Source: Asterella californica
Lineage: Eukaryota; Streptophyta; Marchantiopsida; Marchantiales; Aytoniaceae
Length of the DNA: 64,000 bases
Assembly (NCBI GenBank): GCA_036924285.1
Contig: JAYKYS010000019.1
Location: 124,001-188,000, forward strand
Direction of reading: 5' to 3'
Each line of letters opens with the position of its first letter. Position 1 is the first letter of the stretch. This document shows, piece by piece, positions 45,147 to 57,291 of this stretch. The notes below the pieces were generated by a model that was given only the letters and a program-made list of their open reading frames with translations, made no database searches and was not told where the DNA came from. The position numbers and the translations under genes were made by a program.

Positions 45147-47162
45147 TCGGATATTTTGTGCGTGAAGGATGTCCAGGAAAACGCGAGGTTCTTGGCTGTG
45201 GAGATGCTGTGTGCCAAACAGAGACAAGACAGAGAAGAACAACCACGAAAAGGAATGCTGCGATATATACCACTCCAAATGTATGTACACTGCCGTTTCT
45301 TTCTCCTTATAGCACAAAACTGAAGAACAGACCAGAGCAGTCTGTAACCTACTTCAGAAGCCCTAAAACAAACCCCTCAATCACAACCCTAGCCCAAAAT
45401 CGCCGAAGCGTAGCTCAAAGCAAGAGAAACTTCTCTTTGCTAACAAACAGAGCCACAACATTATCATGCGATCCAAACCCAGGTCCAAACCACATCTACA
45501 CACTAGCTCTTGGCTAAAGCTAGCTACCACAAGCCATACACAACCAACTAAGTCCTTAACGAACTCAAAAGGACAAAACCTGTAGCGAAGGAACCGAAAA
45601 AGACCTATCTGGGAACTTTCTCCTTTCGCCAAACGATCTTCAAATGTTGATAGGGTCTCCTTCCCTGACTCCGTTGGCTCAAGAAACCTTCAGATCCGAC
45701 TCCCGATAGTCGAGATATCGTCGATTTTCGGTCGCAGGTGACCGAACCTTCAAAAACTCCTCCCTGCGGCTTAAAACCGCTCACACCGCACAAACGGATC
45801 GTTCAAACTGATATCTGTCTTCTCTGGTAGGTAGATCTGGCTACCCTGAACCCAACAAGACTCCAAACAAGCCGTTTGGAGTTCCCCTTGCAAAACTACT
45901 CGAGAAATTTGGTCGCATGCTACAAAAAACTGACGTAAATCGGCTCCCTGCAGCTCAAATTTGCTCACCACACCCAAACCAACAATCCAATTCACTTACA
46001 ATCTTCCCCTATGCGTACATGAGGACTCCCTGATCGCGTAGGCACCAAGAACAAAGAGCTTGGCTCACCGATCGCGAAGAACAATCCAATCTCAAATCGC
46101 AGGCGATGAAAACTTGACGCAAACGCTTCCCTGCGAGCCAATTTCTCTCACAACTCTCAAACCGCCCGATAAAACTTTGTATCGTCTTCAATTTCCTGAA
46201 GAACTCGTTGTTCTGATCCCGATGGATCCAAGGACAACAAGTTTGGACTCCGGAACGGCCCGAACGGTCCAACTCTCCTTCACAGACAACTGAAAACTCT
46301 AATTCTGCTCCCTGCGTCTCAATTTCTCCCAGAACACAACCCCCGATCCGTCTCTTCAAGAACCGTCTTAACCTGTGCGTAGCCTGCACAGATCTGAACC
46401 CGATGACACCTTGCGTGCGTGTATTGGACTTCCCAATTCTTCAAAACATCCACCGACAGGTCGCAGGAACAAGCAAGCCCTTTAAGCAGCCCCCTTGCAA
46501 CAGTCTGTACATACGAAGTTCAACCCTCAATAATAAGAAGCAGGCCCCTTGCGTCTTTGATATAACGCCTGAAGCCCTAAATACCCAGTCAGCAAGTAAC
46601 TAAGGGCCTAGCTTGATTTTGCCTTTTTTTTTCGAATCGCATAACTTCTTCTCTGGATGTCCAAACGAAATAAACAAGATGCCCATGGAAAGCTGACAAC
46701 GAGCTCTATCCATCTATGCGATAAAAGTAAAGATCCGAAGTTGCGCCAAAAGCTCGTAAGCTGGGCCTAGCTTGTTTTCTCCATCTTTCGAGTCCTGTAA
46801 CTTCTTCACTATGCGTCCAAACGAAGTAGACAAAGTGCCTATGGAATGCTGACAAGGAGCTCTATCCATTGGTGCGATAAAAACGAAGATCCGAAGTGGT
46901 GCCAAAAACCCATAAGCTGGGGCCTAGCTTATTTTCTCCATCTTTCGAGTCCTGTAACTTCTCCACTAGGCGCTCAAACGAAGTAGACAAGATGCCTATG
47001 GAAAGCTGATAAGGAGCTCTACCCATCTATGCGATGAAAATGGAGATCTGAGATTGTGCCAAAATTTGTAAGCTGGGGGCTAGCTTGTCTTCTCATGAGT
47101 GTCTTTGGAGCGACAAGCATCGAAGTTTGTATTTCAGGTAGGAGCAGATCCACGACACGACA
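45146..47162 (-). repeat. LTR of family B (minus copy)
   Basis: About 2.0 kb, read leftward from TGTCGTGTCGTGG to CGACACGAT(A). It is the mirror copy of 58505-60530. It includes three ~157-bp tandem units (46606-47083). The boundaries are approximate. The ORF-like frames here are mirrored in the other copy and are not supported as genes. Confidence 0.65.
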
Positions 47163-47237
47163 TCCACCCCCTTTGAACCTGTGCATCCTCCGGTATGCAC
47201 CAGAGATACCAACCAAGGAGTGGACCGGCTTATCGTC

Positions 47238-47570
47238 CTACTTCCCATCGTAACCAACCTCACCTTCAAGATCTTCTGCATAATCCTCATCCTCAAACTG
47301 AAACTCCGTCAAGATATCTGCTAGATCGACCTCCTCATCTCTCTTTTTGAAAATCTTGACACGTTTACCTGCCACTGGTACCTTCAAGCTCGTTCCATCC
47401 AACTCTTGCAGGGCGTAAGTTGCGTTGTCATGAACCTTCTTCACCACATACGGACCAAACCATCTTCTGGAAAACTTCCGGAGTGCACTATGCTGGTTGT
47501 CTAGACTATTGTCATAGACTAACACCCAATCACCTTCTTTGATTTCCCTGGGTCTCAAACGATGTCGCTG
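47238..47570 (-). pseudogene. Family B integrase C-terminal end (minus copy)
   Basis: A 106-codon frame that is nearly identical to the end of the plus-strand B pol at 58073-58429. It includes the GPY/F module (RWFGPYVVKKVHDNATYAL) and an acidic tail. It starts abruptly at about 47570, where it is fused head-to-head to plus-strand RT of the same family. Confidence 0.8.
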
Positions 47571-47573
47571 ATC

Positions 47574-49348
47574 ATTCCTGAAAAGAGGATGCCGTTCTTG
47601 GATGACATCCCCATTAAAGGATGTGTGGAAGATGAGAAGGATGAAGCATTAGATCAGAGGGGGTGTCGGCGATACGTCACTGATCACATCGCAGACTGTG
47701 AGAAGATCCTATCTCGACTTGAGGAAGTTCATCTTACGTTGTCAGATGCGAAGTCTACTTTTGGGGTTAGAGAGGTTTTGATCGTTGGTCATTTGTGTGG
47801 ATCGTTTGGTCGGAAGCCAGATCCGAACAAGGTGGATGCGATTGGAAGGATGAAGGAGGTTTGCAACTCGTTGACAGAAGTAAGAAGATTTTTGGGTGCT
47901 TGTGTATTCTACCACATTTGGATTCCTCATTATGCGCATGTGGCGGATCCGTTGTATGGATTGTTGCGTAAGGGTCATAAGTTCAGATGGGAGGAAGAGC
48001 ATACTGATGCGGTAAGGAAGCTGAAGTCTTTACTATCATCTCCTCCAGTTCTGGGAAGGATTGATTACAAGGGTGCTAGGCCGGTGGTTCTTACTGTGGA
48101 TATAAGTCCAGTTGCAATTGGATGGGCAGTCGGACAGGATGATGAGGATGGAGAAAGGTTTGCGGTTAGGTTCGGAGCGAAGGTGTTAAGTGCTCGACAA
48201 CGTGCTTACTCGCAAGTGAAGAGAGAACTGTGGGGTATTGTTTCAGCTATGAAAACTGAGAAAGAGTATTTGATTGGAGCAGTAGTGGTGGTTGAAACTG
48301 ATTGCTTGCCGTTGTTAGGGATGATCGTGAATTGTTCAACCCCTGATATTGCGATGTTACGATGGATCGCATATATCAAGTCGTTGAACCCGGAGTTTAG
48401 ACATATTGCAGGGAAGGATAATCTGATGGCGGATATGTTATCTCGGGCTCGATATGATGGGGAGGATGAGATGGTAGAAGACATTGACGACGTGGGTACA
48501 GAGTTCTATTCGATTGCACAGACAGGAAGGGAAGATGAGTTATTTGTTGAAGGGTTGTATGATGATGATTTGCTTGATATCGGGAAGTACCTTAGTACGA
48601 TGGTTAAGCAGACAGGTTGGACGGATGAGAGGTTTCGGAGAGTTCGAAGGAAGGCCTACAACTTCATGTTGCAGGATGGGTTTCTTTGGAAGCGACCGAA
48701 GCAGAAAGGTGGGGTACCGCTACGGGTGATTTGCAACAAAGAAGATCAGCAGAAGTTGCTCAAGGCATTCCATGAGAGTCTTTGGGCTGGACATCGAGAG
48801 ATTTGGGCCACTTTTACCAAGATGAAAGAGCGGTATTGGTGAAAAAACATGTACAGGGATGTTGTATCTTTTGTAGAGTCTTGTTTGACATGTCAGATGT
48901 ATTCGAACATCCGACATCGTGACGGATTACATCCAACTTATCCGCTGGCAATACATTTCAAGTGGGTGGTAGACTTGGTGATTATGCCGGTTGGGTTGTG
49001 GCAGATGAGATACTTGGTACTTGCTAGAGAAGATCTATCAAATCAAGTCGAGGGTAGGGCGCTTCGGACGAAGACAACTGAAGGGGTATGTAAATTTCTC
49101 TTGGAAGAGGTTGTTTGTCGGTATGGATGTGTGGGAAAGATCACTGCAGATCGGGGAGAGTTAGATGCACATGAGGCTCGTGAATTCTTTGCAAGGTGTG
49201 GGGTGAGGTTGTCACTGACAACTGCTTACAACCCCGAAGGGAATGCCAAGAGTGAACGTGGTCATCCACCCATTGTGAAGGCTTTGGTGAAGGCTTGCAA
49301 TGGAAGGGTGCGCGAGTGGCCTCGACTCTTACCATTTGCGTTATGGGT
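47574..49348 (+). pseudogene. Family B gypsy pol, 5' part (RT to integrase), interrupted
   Basis: It begins inside RT at the catalytic box (MPFLDDIPIKG). It continues through the RT thumb and RNase H (VVLTVDISPVAIGWAVG ... AGKDNLMADMLSRA). A TGA replaces the Trp codon of MKERYWW at 48841. The integrase finger and core follow (ESCLTCQMY; WVVDLVIMP; TADRGELDA; NAKSERGH). The frame is cut at 49348 by element A and resumes at 57849. The 5' part of the element is missing. Confidence 0.85.
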
Positions 49349-50261
49349 TGTAAACCCTCCGTGATCCTATCGATCAACTACCCCCCCGATCTCACAACCT
49401 CCACGATCGTCATCCACGAATCTGCACCATGTCGGGCCTGTCTCTCACTCAGGGGTCACCTCTGATGGCTTTGATGGAAGCACACCATGAACTTGAAGGG
49501 AAAATGCTGAGTTCACTCATTCATACACCCACAAACTTATCAACTAAAAATCTCCTTAAACACATCAACTAAAATCCTCCATTCTAACGACGTCTCTCAA
49601 GTTCTCACATGCTAAAAATATCCCACACTCTCTATATTACTCAAGTTGTCATTACGACAATGTGAAAACAAGGATGATGAGTTCTTCTCTACTCCTCTAT
49701 TTATACATTCTAGGTTTTTACTTTGGTACCCCCGGTAACTCAGCCGTAACTACTTTTACCGGGTTTTACTAAGATATTACTTAAGGTAAAAGCATTGATC
49801 ACATGGGCTTTTTACCTTTTCACATGGGCTTATTCCTTCAAAGTCAACAACTTCTAGAAGGATTCTGGAATATTCTCAAGGAATCTCGAATTTCCACCCC
49901 CCTCTACACTAGGACCCACTAAAAAGGAAACATGTGGAATCTCTTCTTGTTTTTAATGCCCACAAAGTCCACAACTTTAATCCAACCACTAATATCAAGT
50001 CAAAAAGGAGATAAGGGATACTTTCCACCTCCTTTCTACCTTTTAGACAAGATGACAAGATAGTAGTGCTCACTCTTTAGCAAATATCTGAATTCTGCCA
50101 AAAGTACAGCTAAGTTTAACCATAACTAACTTTTAGATAGTCATGACTAACTTGATACATCCTTAAAGTACTTTGGCAGCCAATAAACATTCTCAACACT
50201 TAGTTATAACTAAACACCTTACTAATAGACAAACTTCCTATGTGTAACATAGGTCGTTACA
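49349..50261 (-). repeat. 3' LTR of element A
   Basis: 913 bp, TG...CA ends, TGTAACGACC at the 5' end in the element's sense. Its TATA motif (TATAAATAG, minus) is at 49697-49705. Confidence 0.93.
49429..49572 (+). other. Antisense 47-codon ORF in LTR A (3' copy)
   Basis: ATG at 49429 in a good context (ACCATGTCG), encoding MSGLSLTQGSPLMALMEAHH and onward, ending at TAA 49572. It is antisense to the element. An ORF of the same length is in the other LTR at 57015-57158, and most of it is in the isolated LTR at 20962-21874. Expression is unknown; conservation may reflect DNA function or youth. Confidence 0.35.
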
Positions 50262-50274
50262 TTTTACCCCCGGA

Positions 50275-53200
50275 CTAAATTTTCGCTCCGTCCTCGGAGT
50301 GAAGAGAGAGCTTTCGTCGATGAAACAACTTCAACTTGTCATGATTTACTCGATCAAATCTCCTTCCTCCCAGCTCCTGAAGGTCATATGTGAAGTTGCT
50401 CCACACCTTATCTACAACAAAAGGACCAAAATATCTCGGAAGAAACTTCTTCCTAGCCCTCTTGAATCTGATAGCATCATACAACATAACCCAATCTCCG
50501 ACTTGAAAAGGTTTTACCTCCCTCTTGCCCAACCGTTTGTCGTAACTCTTCTTTTGATACGCCTGAGCTCGTTCCATCCGGATCATTGCTACCGCTCGGG
50601 TCTCTTCAACTCCATGAGTTGCTCCCTTCTTGATCTGACAAAGTCTTCTCCTCTCGACCTCTTCAACTTTCGTTGAATAGTTTGAAATGTATCCAATTCG
50701 AATTGGATCGGCAATTTGGACTCCACTCCATAAACCAGTCGAAATGGGGAGTATCCAGTAGAAGTCTTTGTTGTCGTTCGGTACTCCCATAAGATGGCAT
50801 GTAGCCTCTTATCCCAAGTATGTTTCACAGTTTCAACACCAACATCTTTGGCGAGCATCATACAAAGTGTAAGATTGGTCTTCTCCGCAAGGCCATTAGC
50901 ATTTGGTTTGTATGAGGTCGTTACTCGTGGCTTGATAGAAAAGTGTTGTAGCATAGCAGTAGTCATGCTCCCTACAAACTCTCCTCCTCTATCTGAGACC
51001 AACTCTAACGGACATCCAAATCTCGTGATGATCCTCTCCCATAGGAATCTACCGACTTCTGTTTCATTGGTCTCTCTCAAAGGTCTAGCCTCTACCCACT
51101 TGGTACAATAGTCAGTAGCGACTACAGTGTATTTATTACCTCGAGGTGTCTTATTAAGAGGACCTACAAAGTCAATACCCCATTTCTCAAATGGCCCTAA
51201 TACTGGAATTGATCTTAACGGAGGTGTTCTAGTAGACTTTAGAGCAAATGCTTGACATACGTCACAAGTTTTGCAATAGTCTAAACACTCTTTGAAAATC
51301 CCTCTCCAGTGATAACCCGCATCCAAAATCTTGAAGGCTGTTATCTTACCAGCAAAGTGACCTCTGCAAACAGTTCCGTCGTGAAACTCGTGCATTAGCT
51401 TGAATGCCTCCTTCTGACCAACTGCTCTCCTTAGTAACCCATCTGCTCCTTGATGAAACAGAATTCCCTCCACCATGGTGTAAGGTTTGCACTTCTTGAT
51501 CAACGCGTTACGTTCTCGGGTATGCATACCTTCTAGAAAAGAGCCATCTACAAGGAAACTCCAGATTTCCTTGTACTCGTCCGGTATCTCCTCGATGCTT
51601 GTGATGGTCATCAGATGCTCGTCTGGAAATGAATCATCAAACGGTTCTTCTCCCTCATCATCATAAGCCCTTGACAAAAGATCAGCATTCGCATGCTTCT
51701 TCCATGGTCTATCTTCGATCACATAATCATATTCTGTTAGAAGGATCTTCCAACGAGCAATACGACCTTCGGCATTAGGCTTATTAAAGATATACTTTAA
51801 AGCCTTGTGATCTGTGACTACGGAAAATTTCCCTCCTAGCAAGTAGTGTCGAAATTTCTTCAATCCAAAGATCACCGCTAATCCTTCTCGTTCAGTTACG
51901 GAGTAATTCTTCTCCGCTGGAACCATCTGCCTACTAGCATAAGCTATAGGATGATCATGTCCATCTCCATCTAGCTGACTTAATGTACATCCGATTGCTA
52001 CATTGGAGGCATCCGTATACAGAATAAATGCTTTACTCCACTCAGGTTTAGCAAGTATAGGAGCTGTCACTAATGCCTTTTTCAGCTCCTCAAATGCTTC
52101 CTTTGCCTTCTGATCATGCACTATTAAGTCGAAATCAACTCCCTTCTTCATGTACATAGTCAAAGCTATTGCTTTGTTTGAGAAGGAAAAGACAAACCTA
52201 CGATAATATCCAACCATGCCAAGAAACTGCCTCAACTTTGTTAAGTTGATCGGAAATGGAAGATCCACAATCTTCTTCACCTTCTCAGGATCTACCGCAA
52301 TCCCATTCTTGGAAATGATGTGCCCTAACAGCAGACCTTCTTCGCAGCCAAAGATGCACTTCTCTGGATTTAGAGAAGCGTTGGCTTGCTCCAACCGCTG
52401 CAAAACTTTGATCACATGATCAAAGTGGTCCTCCTTTCGTCTGTACACACAGAAATCGTCAATGAAATCCCGAACAAACTTCCCTATGAATGGTTCAAAC
52501 ACCTTGTTCATGAACCTTTGAAACGTGGCCGGAGCATTACACAATCCGAATGGCATCACCCGAAATGCAAATGTTCCCCAAGGAGTAGTGAAAGTAGTCA
52601 ACTGTTGGTACTCCTGTGCTATCTTGATCTGGTTATACCCACTATAACCATCACCAAAGCTGTACCACTCATGACCAGCAACTTCTTCTAAAATCTCATC
52701 TATAAATGGTAGAGGATAATAATCCTTCTTGGTAACTGCATTCAGCTTCTTATAGTCTATGCACACTCGCAGCTTACCATTCTTCTTCTTGACAATCACA
52801 ATGGGTGAAACCCATTCTGAGTTCTCCACCTCATAGATGAAACTCGCCTCCTTCAACTTGTCTATCTCCTCCTTGACCATCATTGCCGTTGTGGGATTGA
52901 CCCTTCTCTGCTTCTGTCGAACTGGTCTTGCGTGCTCCTCCAATTCGATTCGATGAGTCTCGAGAGTCACCTCCTTCAGATCCTTGTAGCTGAAAGCAAA
53001 CACATGGATATATTTTCGAAATATATCTAGGAATCTACTTTTCTCTTCTTGAGTGACATTGATACCAAACTTCAGGGTAGAGAGTCTTCTCACAATCTCT
53101 GCCTCACTCAACTCTTCTTTGTCAAGATCTTTCTCCACTGCTGGTCGAGGCAACAAGTCAATAGCACTAAGCTGATGTAATGATTCATCTCGACCAAATC

Positions 53201-55160
53201 CTTCGTCCTCAGACGAGGATTCTTGATCGTAAGAATCTCCGGTATCTACTTCTGATACACTCTGATCATCCTCCGTATCAGATTCCCAATAGTCACTAGT
53301 GGGTCTATCAGAGTCAGAAGTCACAACTCCAACACCCGAGAGAGGAACTATCACTCTATGATCTCTAGGCCCAATCCGTAAGTATCCCTTGTGCCACCTA
53401 TCAGTGGTGCGCACAGCTCTCAACCAAGGCCTACCTAGGAGCAAATCATAACTAGAGTCCTTCAACACTTGAAAAGACATCAACGTTTGAACTCCCATCA
53501 CAGACACGACCACCTTCTCTAACACACCAAGAGGTCTTATCCGTTGCTTGTTAGCCATCCCCACGACAATGCTAGCCGAGCGAGTTGGTTCCATCCCCAA
53601 CTTCTTCATCAACCTCTCCGATATGGCGTTGACAGCCGATCCTCCATCCACCAATACGTCAGAGACGTAGTGACCATTCAACCGGACTTCAATCTTTGAA
53701 GCCCTAGTGCATACCTCTGAAGCATGCACATCCACCACACCAACTCCCACAGACTTTGATGTCTTGCTCTTGGGTTTCTTCTTCTTGCTTCTCTTAGAAC
53801 TCAGTCCTCCTCTGAGTTCCCTTCGTAAGCTGGGATTAAGTGCGATCAATTGTCCAACAGTGATGTTGGCTTTCTGAGCACCCACATCTTCAACCACATC
53901 ATATCCCGCTTGGGAAGATGAAATGGTGAAATCCGCCATCCCCAGCTTCCTTCTTGGCTCCCTTGGTGTACTCGAAACATTACTCGAACGAGTACTTCTA
54001 CTAGTTGATTCCTCCATGAAAACCGGTTCATCAGAAAATCTAGTTCTTTTCCTTTCTTGAGCTAAAAGCTCCACCGGTGCATGAGAAGAGTTTGAACTCT
54101 CTCCTTTCTCGTAGATGAGATCTCGCACGACATCGATAGTAGCCACCCCCTTGTCTCGTCCTTGTGATGGATTTCCTCCACCCACATTCATTCTGACAGC
54201 TTCGGCACCTCTTGCTCCGTTGTTAGGACAATTTCGCTGGAAATGAGAACCTCCACACGTCCAACAAGTGATTCCTCCAAAGTTACCTTGGTTGCCTCCA
54301 AAGTTACCTTGATTTCCTCGGTTGGGATTGTTGTCGTAACCTCTTTGACCTCCTCCTCCACCTTTGTTCCTCCATTCTCGTAACTGCACCACGTTTATCT
54401 TGAGATCCGCAAGAGTATCGGTGATGCTCTTCAGCTCGGCATGAAAATCAGAGGTGGCAGTAGACATCGTTGTTGGGACAAACGGTCTTGGTCCCACCGT
54501 TGGAGTAGGAGCTGACGTTGAAGCAATCACCAATTGTGACGGTGCAGGTGCGATCGTTGTGGCTACACCAGGAATCGGAGTCGACACCAGAGCAGCATGA
54601 TGAGGTTGGATGATATCTCCTTCATCCAAACACTCTTCCATATTTGTCGCAATCTTGATGACCTCCGCTTTTGTTGCTGGCTTCTCGTACCTCACTTGGG
54701 TTCGAATTGAAGGCCTCAACCCTCCCACCAAGTTCTTGATCAACACTGCTCCAATCCTCGCCATCGTTAACTCCACATTGTCTCCACTCTTCCGTAGGAC
54801 CGTCCGAAACCGTTGCTCCAACTTATCCACCCTTTCGGCATATTGCCGAACTTTCTCGTCGTCCCGTTGCTTCAAATGAGTAAGCTCCACCATGAGCTTC
54901 TCATAACTCTCTTCTGGAAGAAATTCTTCGATGAGTGCATTACTCAACGTCTCCCATGTGTCCTCAACTGCACCAGGTGTCTTGCTCTTCACTCGGTCTT
55001 CATACCACGTAAGAGCAAAATCTTCTAAAAACTCTGGCAGTAACAACACCCATTCTTCCTTCCTTCTCACGTTGTTTCCGATGCAACCCCTTTTGAAGTC
55101 TAGTACAAATGGTTCTACATCTTCATTGTCCTTCCTATGAAACACTGGTAACTTCCCCAT
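50275..55160 (-). CDS. Gag-pol polyprotein of element A (one frameshift near the C-terminus)
   Basis: The ATG at 55160 (MGKLPVFHRK) opens 1,523 codons. Gag domain: residues ~20-130 (LSNALIEEFLPEESYEKLM; YAERVDKLEQRF). A Gly/Asn-rich stretch precedes a CCHC knuckle (CWTCGGSHFQRNC, ~res 300). Protease: VLVDGGSAVNAIS (~res 500). RT: SPIVIVKKKNGKLRVCIDYK, then FIDDF as the catalytic box. RNase H: FILYTDASNVAIGCTLS. Integrase: HHCC finger (H...H...CKTCDVC), then Asp in WGIDFVGPL, Asp in VSDRGGEF and Glu in GLAEKTN. Near 50690 the frame shifts by one base; the next frame carries on through FQVGDWVMLYDA and a GPY/F-like module (RYFGPFVV) to a stop at 50275. Family knowledge: this is a complete set for retrotransposition. 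All catalytic residues are present; only the integrase tail is out of frame. Confidence 0.93.
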
Positions 55161-55373
55161 CTTGTAACTATTCTTTCTACCCTTCTAATTTCTGTGCAAT
55201 AACTACTCACTAAAAGAGTACGAACATCACCAATTCCATTCGCGAATAATCTACCATAGGTAAAATGAAAGGAAATGGTTGTAACAACACCTCTTGTGCC
55301 ATCTCTTCTCCCAAGGTAATCATGAGCCTGAGTCGCATCACCGTCTTCTCCACCATCCGAATGACGATCTCCA

Positions 55374-55850
55374 TCACAACTCAGCCGAGTCCTCTTTTGA
55401 AGTCGACAACTTCTCCGTCTCAGCTCTTTGAGTCTCGTCCAACTTCTCGACTACTGACGTAAGTAGAGCGGCCACATCGACGCACTTATGTCCTCTTGAT
55501 AGATCACCCACTCCACAACTTGGACAAGGATCTTCGCCTAGAAGATGAATTGGCGCTGGTGACGATGGACCCACTCGAAGACTTAAATCAGTAAACTCCC
55601 GCTTCCCTTTAGCTCTCTCGGTTCTGATTCTAGTTGGACAATTCACTACTTTGTGTCCCAACCCTCTACAGAAATAACACCACAAGTCGGTTTCTACTCT
55701 TCTCCTCGGAGATTCTACTTGAGGTTTAATACTAGGGTTTCCAAACTCGACGATAATCTCTCTTGAACTTTCTCCGACACTTACTATGACATCTAAACCT
55801 TGAGGAAGGTTTCTAAGTCTAACTTTCCAATCTTTTGAATTTCCACTCAT
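55374..55850 (-). CDS. Extra leader ORF of element A with CCHC zinc knuckle
   Basis: A 158-codon ORF from the ATG at 55850 (MSGNSKDWKVRL), lying between the 5' LTR and gag-pol on the same strand. It contains CYFCRGLGHKVVNC, a CX2CX4HX4C knuckle, in a Arg/Lys-rich setting, and a second Cys pair (CPSCGVGDLSRGHKC). The gag-pol ORF has its own knuckle, so this is additional. It ends about 210 nt before the gag-pol ATG. It could be a separate nucleic-acid-binding protein or an exon of a spliced gag. I do not recognise its N-terminal half. Confidence 0.6.
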   Translation of the reverse strand: MSGNSKDWKVRLRNLPQGLDVIVSVGESSREIIVEFGNPSIKPQVESPRRRVETDLWCYFCRGLGHKVVNCPTRIRTERAKGKREFTDLSLRVGPSSPAPIHLLGEDPCPSCGVGDLSRGHKCVDVAALLTSVVEKLDETQRAETEKLSTSKEDSAEL

Positions 55851-55988
55851 GTTGCACCTTCTCAACCATTAAGTGGACAAAATATCATAGAGGAAAATAA
55901 TTCTACATCACTTTCTTAACTCTTCCGAGCTTTATATTGGAAATCATGTATTATACATGTTATACACGAAATAAAATCTAATCTAAAA

Positions 55989-56249
55989 TTAACTATCGAA
56001 GATATGATCCTCCTCATCATCGTTTGTACTAATCACAACAGACATCTTGAACTCACTCTTGTAAGGATCCAACTCTACTTCACCAGGAGCATTCGTGGCC
56101 TCCACACTAAATGATGCTTTAAACTCGGCTTTCTTCAATTCTGTGCCAATGGTCGCGGAAGCTTCTTCGTATAGGGTAAAGAGGGCACCCCAAGTGCTAT
56201 AGATGCGTGTTCGTAACTCATCTATACTTAACTTGGGCTTTTCCGTCAA
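55989..56249 (-). CDS. Small leader ORF of element A, no ATG (possible exon)
   Basis: An 86-codon open frame in element A's sense, opening TEKPKLSIDELRTRIYSTWG and ending DDEEDHIFDS. No ATG starts it; an AG (possible splice acceptor) lies at its upstream edge. Its acidic, coherent composition suggests coding. No family is recognised. Confidence 0.4.
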   Translation of the reverse strand: MTEKPKLSIDELRTRIYSTWGALFTLYEEASATIGTELKKAEFKASFSVEATNAPGEVELDPYKSEFKMSVVISTNDDEEDHIFDS

Positions 56250-56250
56250 C

Positions 56251-56630
56251 TCTCATGAATAGACCCCCTCAACTTTGAAAAATCATTGCTCCCTCTCTAG
56301 ACCACCTTTTCCTATCATTTCTTTTATCTTAGATAGGTTATCAGCCAATCTAAAACACTGGAAAGTTTCTCAGGAAAATAAAATTCACAGAAAATCTGAC
56401 AATGACTGTAACTTTTTCCAGAGAACAGAATTCCTCAACTCTCACGAATAGACCTCCTCAACTTTGAAAAATCATTGCTCACTCTCTAGACCACCTTTTC
56501 CTATGATTTCTTTTGTCTTAGATAGGTTATCAGCCAATCTAAAACACTGGAAAGTTTCACAGGAAAATAAAAATCACAGAAAAGTTGACAGCGACTGTAC
56601 AAATTTTCCAGAGAGCAGAATTTCTAAACT
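56251..56630. repeat. ~189-bp tandem duplication in the element A leader
   Basis: Two direct copies begin TCTCATGAATAGACC (56251) and TCTCACGAATAGACC (56440), with few differences. They lie between two small leader ORFs. No ORF is supported within. Confidence 0.85.
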
Positions 56631-56717
56631 CACAAATTTCTCTCCTCTAATAACTTTTCTCTCCTCCTTTCTCTACAACTCTTATTGCACCTTCTTTCAA
56701 CTCTCCTCAAACCCTTT

Positions 56718-56888
56718 CTAAGTGAACAAGATGTAAAGAATGACTTCGAATGCGTCATATATCACTACGGGATACACGAAAGGTTCTAGCGTTGCTAACA
56801 TCGCGTTAGCTCTCTCTCCTCCCAACGTTCTCTCCATGTGCTCTCTCATAATCTCCTTTTGTCGAATATAGAACTGAACTCTAAACAT
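56718..56888 (-). CDS. Small leader ORF of element A (56 residues)
   Basis: Starts at the ATG at 56888, MFRVQFYIRQKEIMREHMER, and ends YDAFEVILYILFT. It is the first ORF after the primer-binding site. Gag-like helices or an upstream ORF are possible. No family is recognised. Confidence 0.35.
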   Translation of the reverse strand: MFRVQFYIRQKEIMREHMERTLGGERANAMLATLEPFVYPVVIYDAFEVILYILFT

Positions 56889-56912
56889 TTTCAATGATCC
56901 CTTCAAGTGAGG

Positions 56913-56929
56913 TCCCGGCAACGGAACCA
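56913..56929 (-). promoter_or_regulatory. tRNA primer-binding site of element A
   Basis: The minus strand reads TTTTTGGTTCCGTTGCCGG a few bases after the LTR end. It is TGG-initiated and resembles the TTTTTGG(C)GCCGTTGCCGGGG-type sites of plant gypsy elements, with TT in place of CG. The exact tRNA is not assigned. Confidence 0.7.
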
Positions 56930-57014
56930 AAAATGTAAACCCTCCGTGATCCTATCGATCAACTACCTCCCCCGATCTCTCAACCTCCACGATCGTCATC
57001 CACGAATCTGCAAC

Positions 57015-57158
57015 ATGTCGGGTCTGTCTCTCACTCAGGGGTCACCTCTGATGGCTTTGATGGAAGCACACCATGAACTTGAAGGAAAAATGCTGAGTTC
57101 ACTCATTCATACACCCACAAACTTATCAACTAAAAATCTCCTTAAACACATCAACTAA
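57015..57158 (+). other. Antisense 47-codon ORF in LTR A (5' copy)
   Basis: Same position and length as the ORF at 49429-49572, with the peptide apparently identical. Antisense to element A. Confidence 0.35.
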
Positions 57159-57282
57159 AATCCTCCATTCTAACGACGTCTCTCAAGTTCTCACATGCTA
57201 AAAATATCCCACACTCTCTATATTACTCAAGTTGTCATTACGACAATGTGAAAACAAGGATGATGAGCTCTTCTCTACTCCT

Positions 57283-57291
57283 CTATTTATA
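57283..57291 (-). promoter_or_regulatory. TATA box of element A 5' LTR
   Basis: TATAAATAG on the minus strand inside the 5' LTR, at the same place as in the other two A-type LTRs. It would drive transcription towards gag-pol. Confidence 0.65.
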
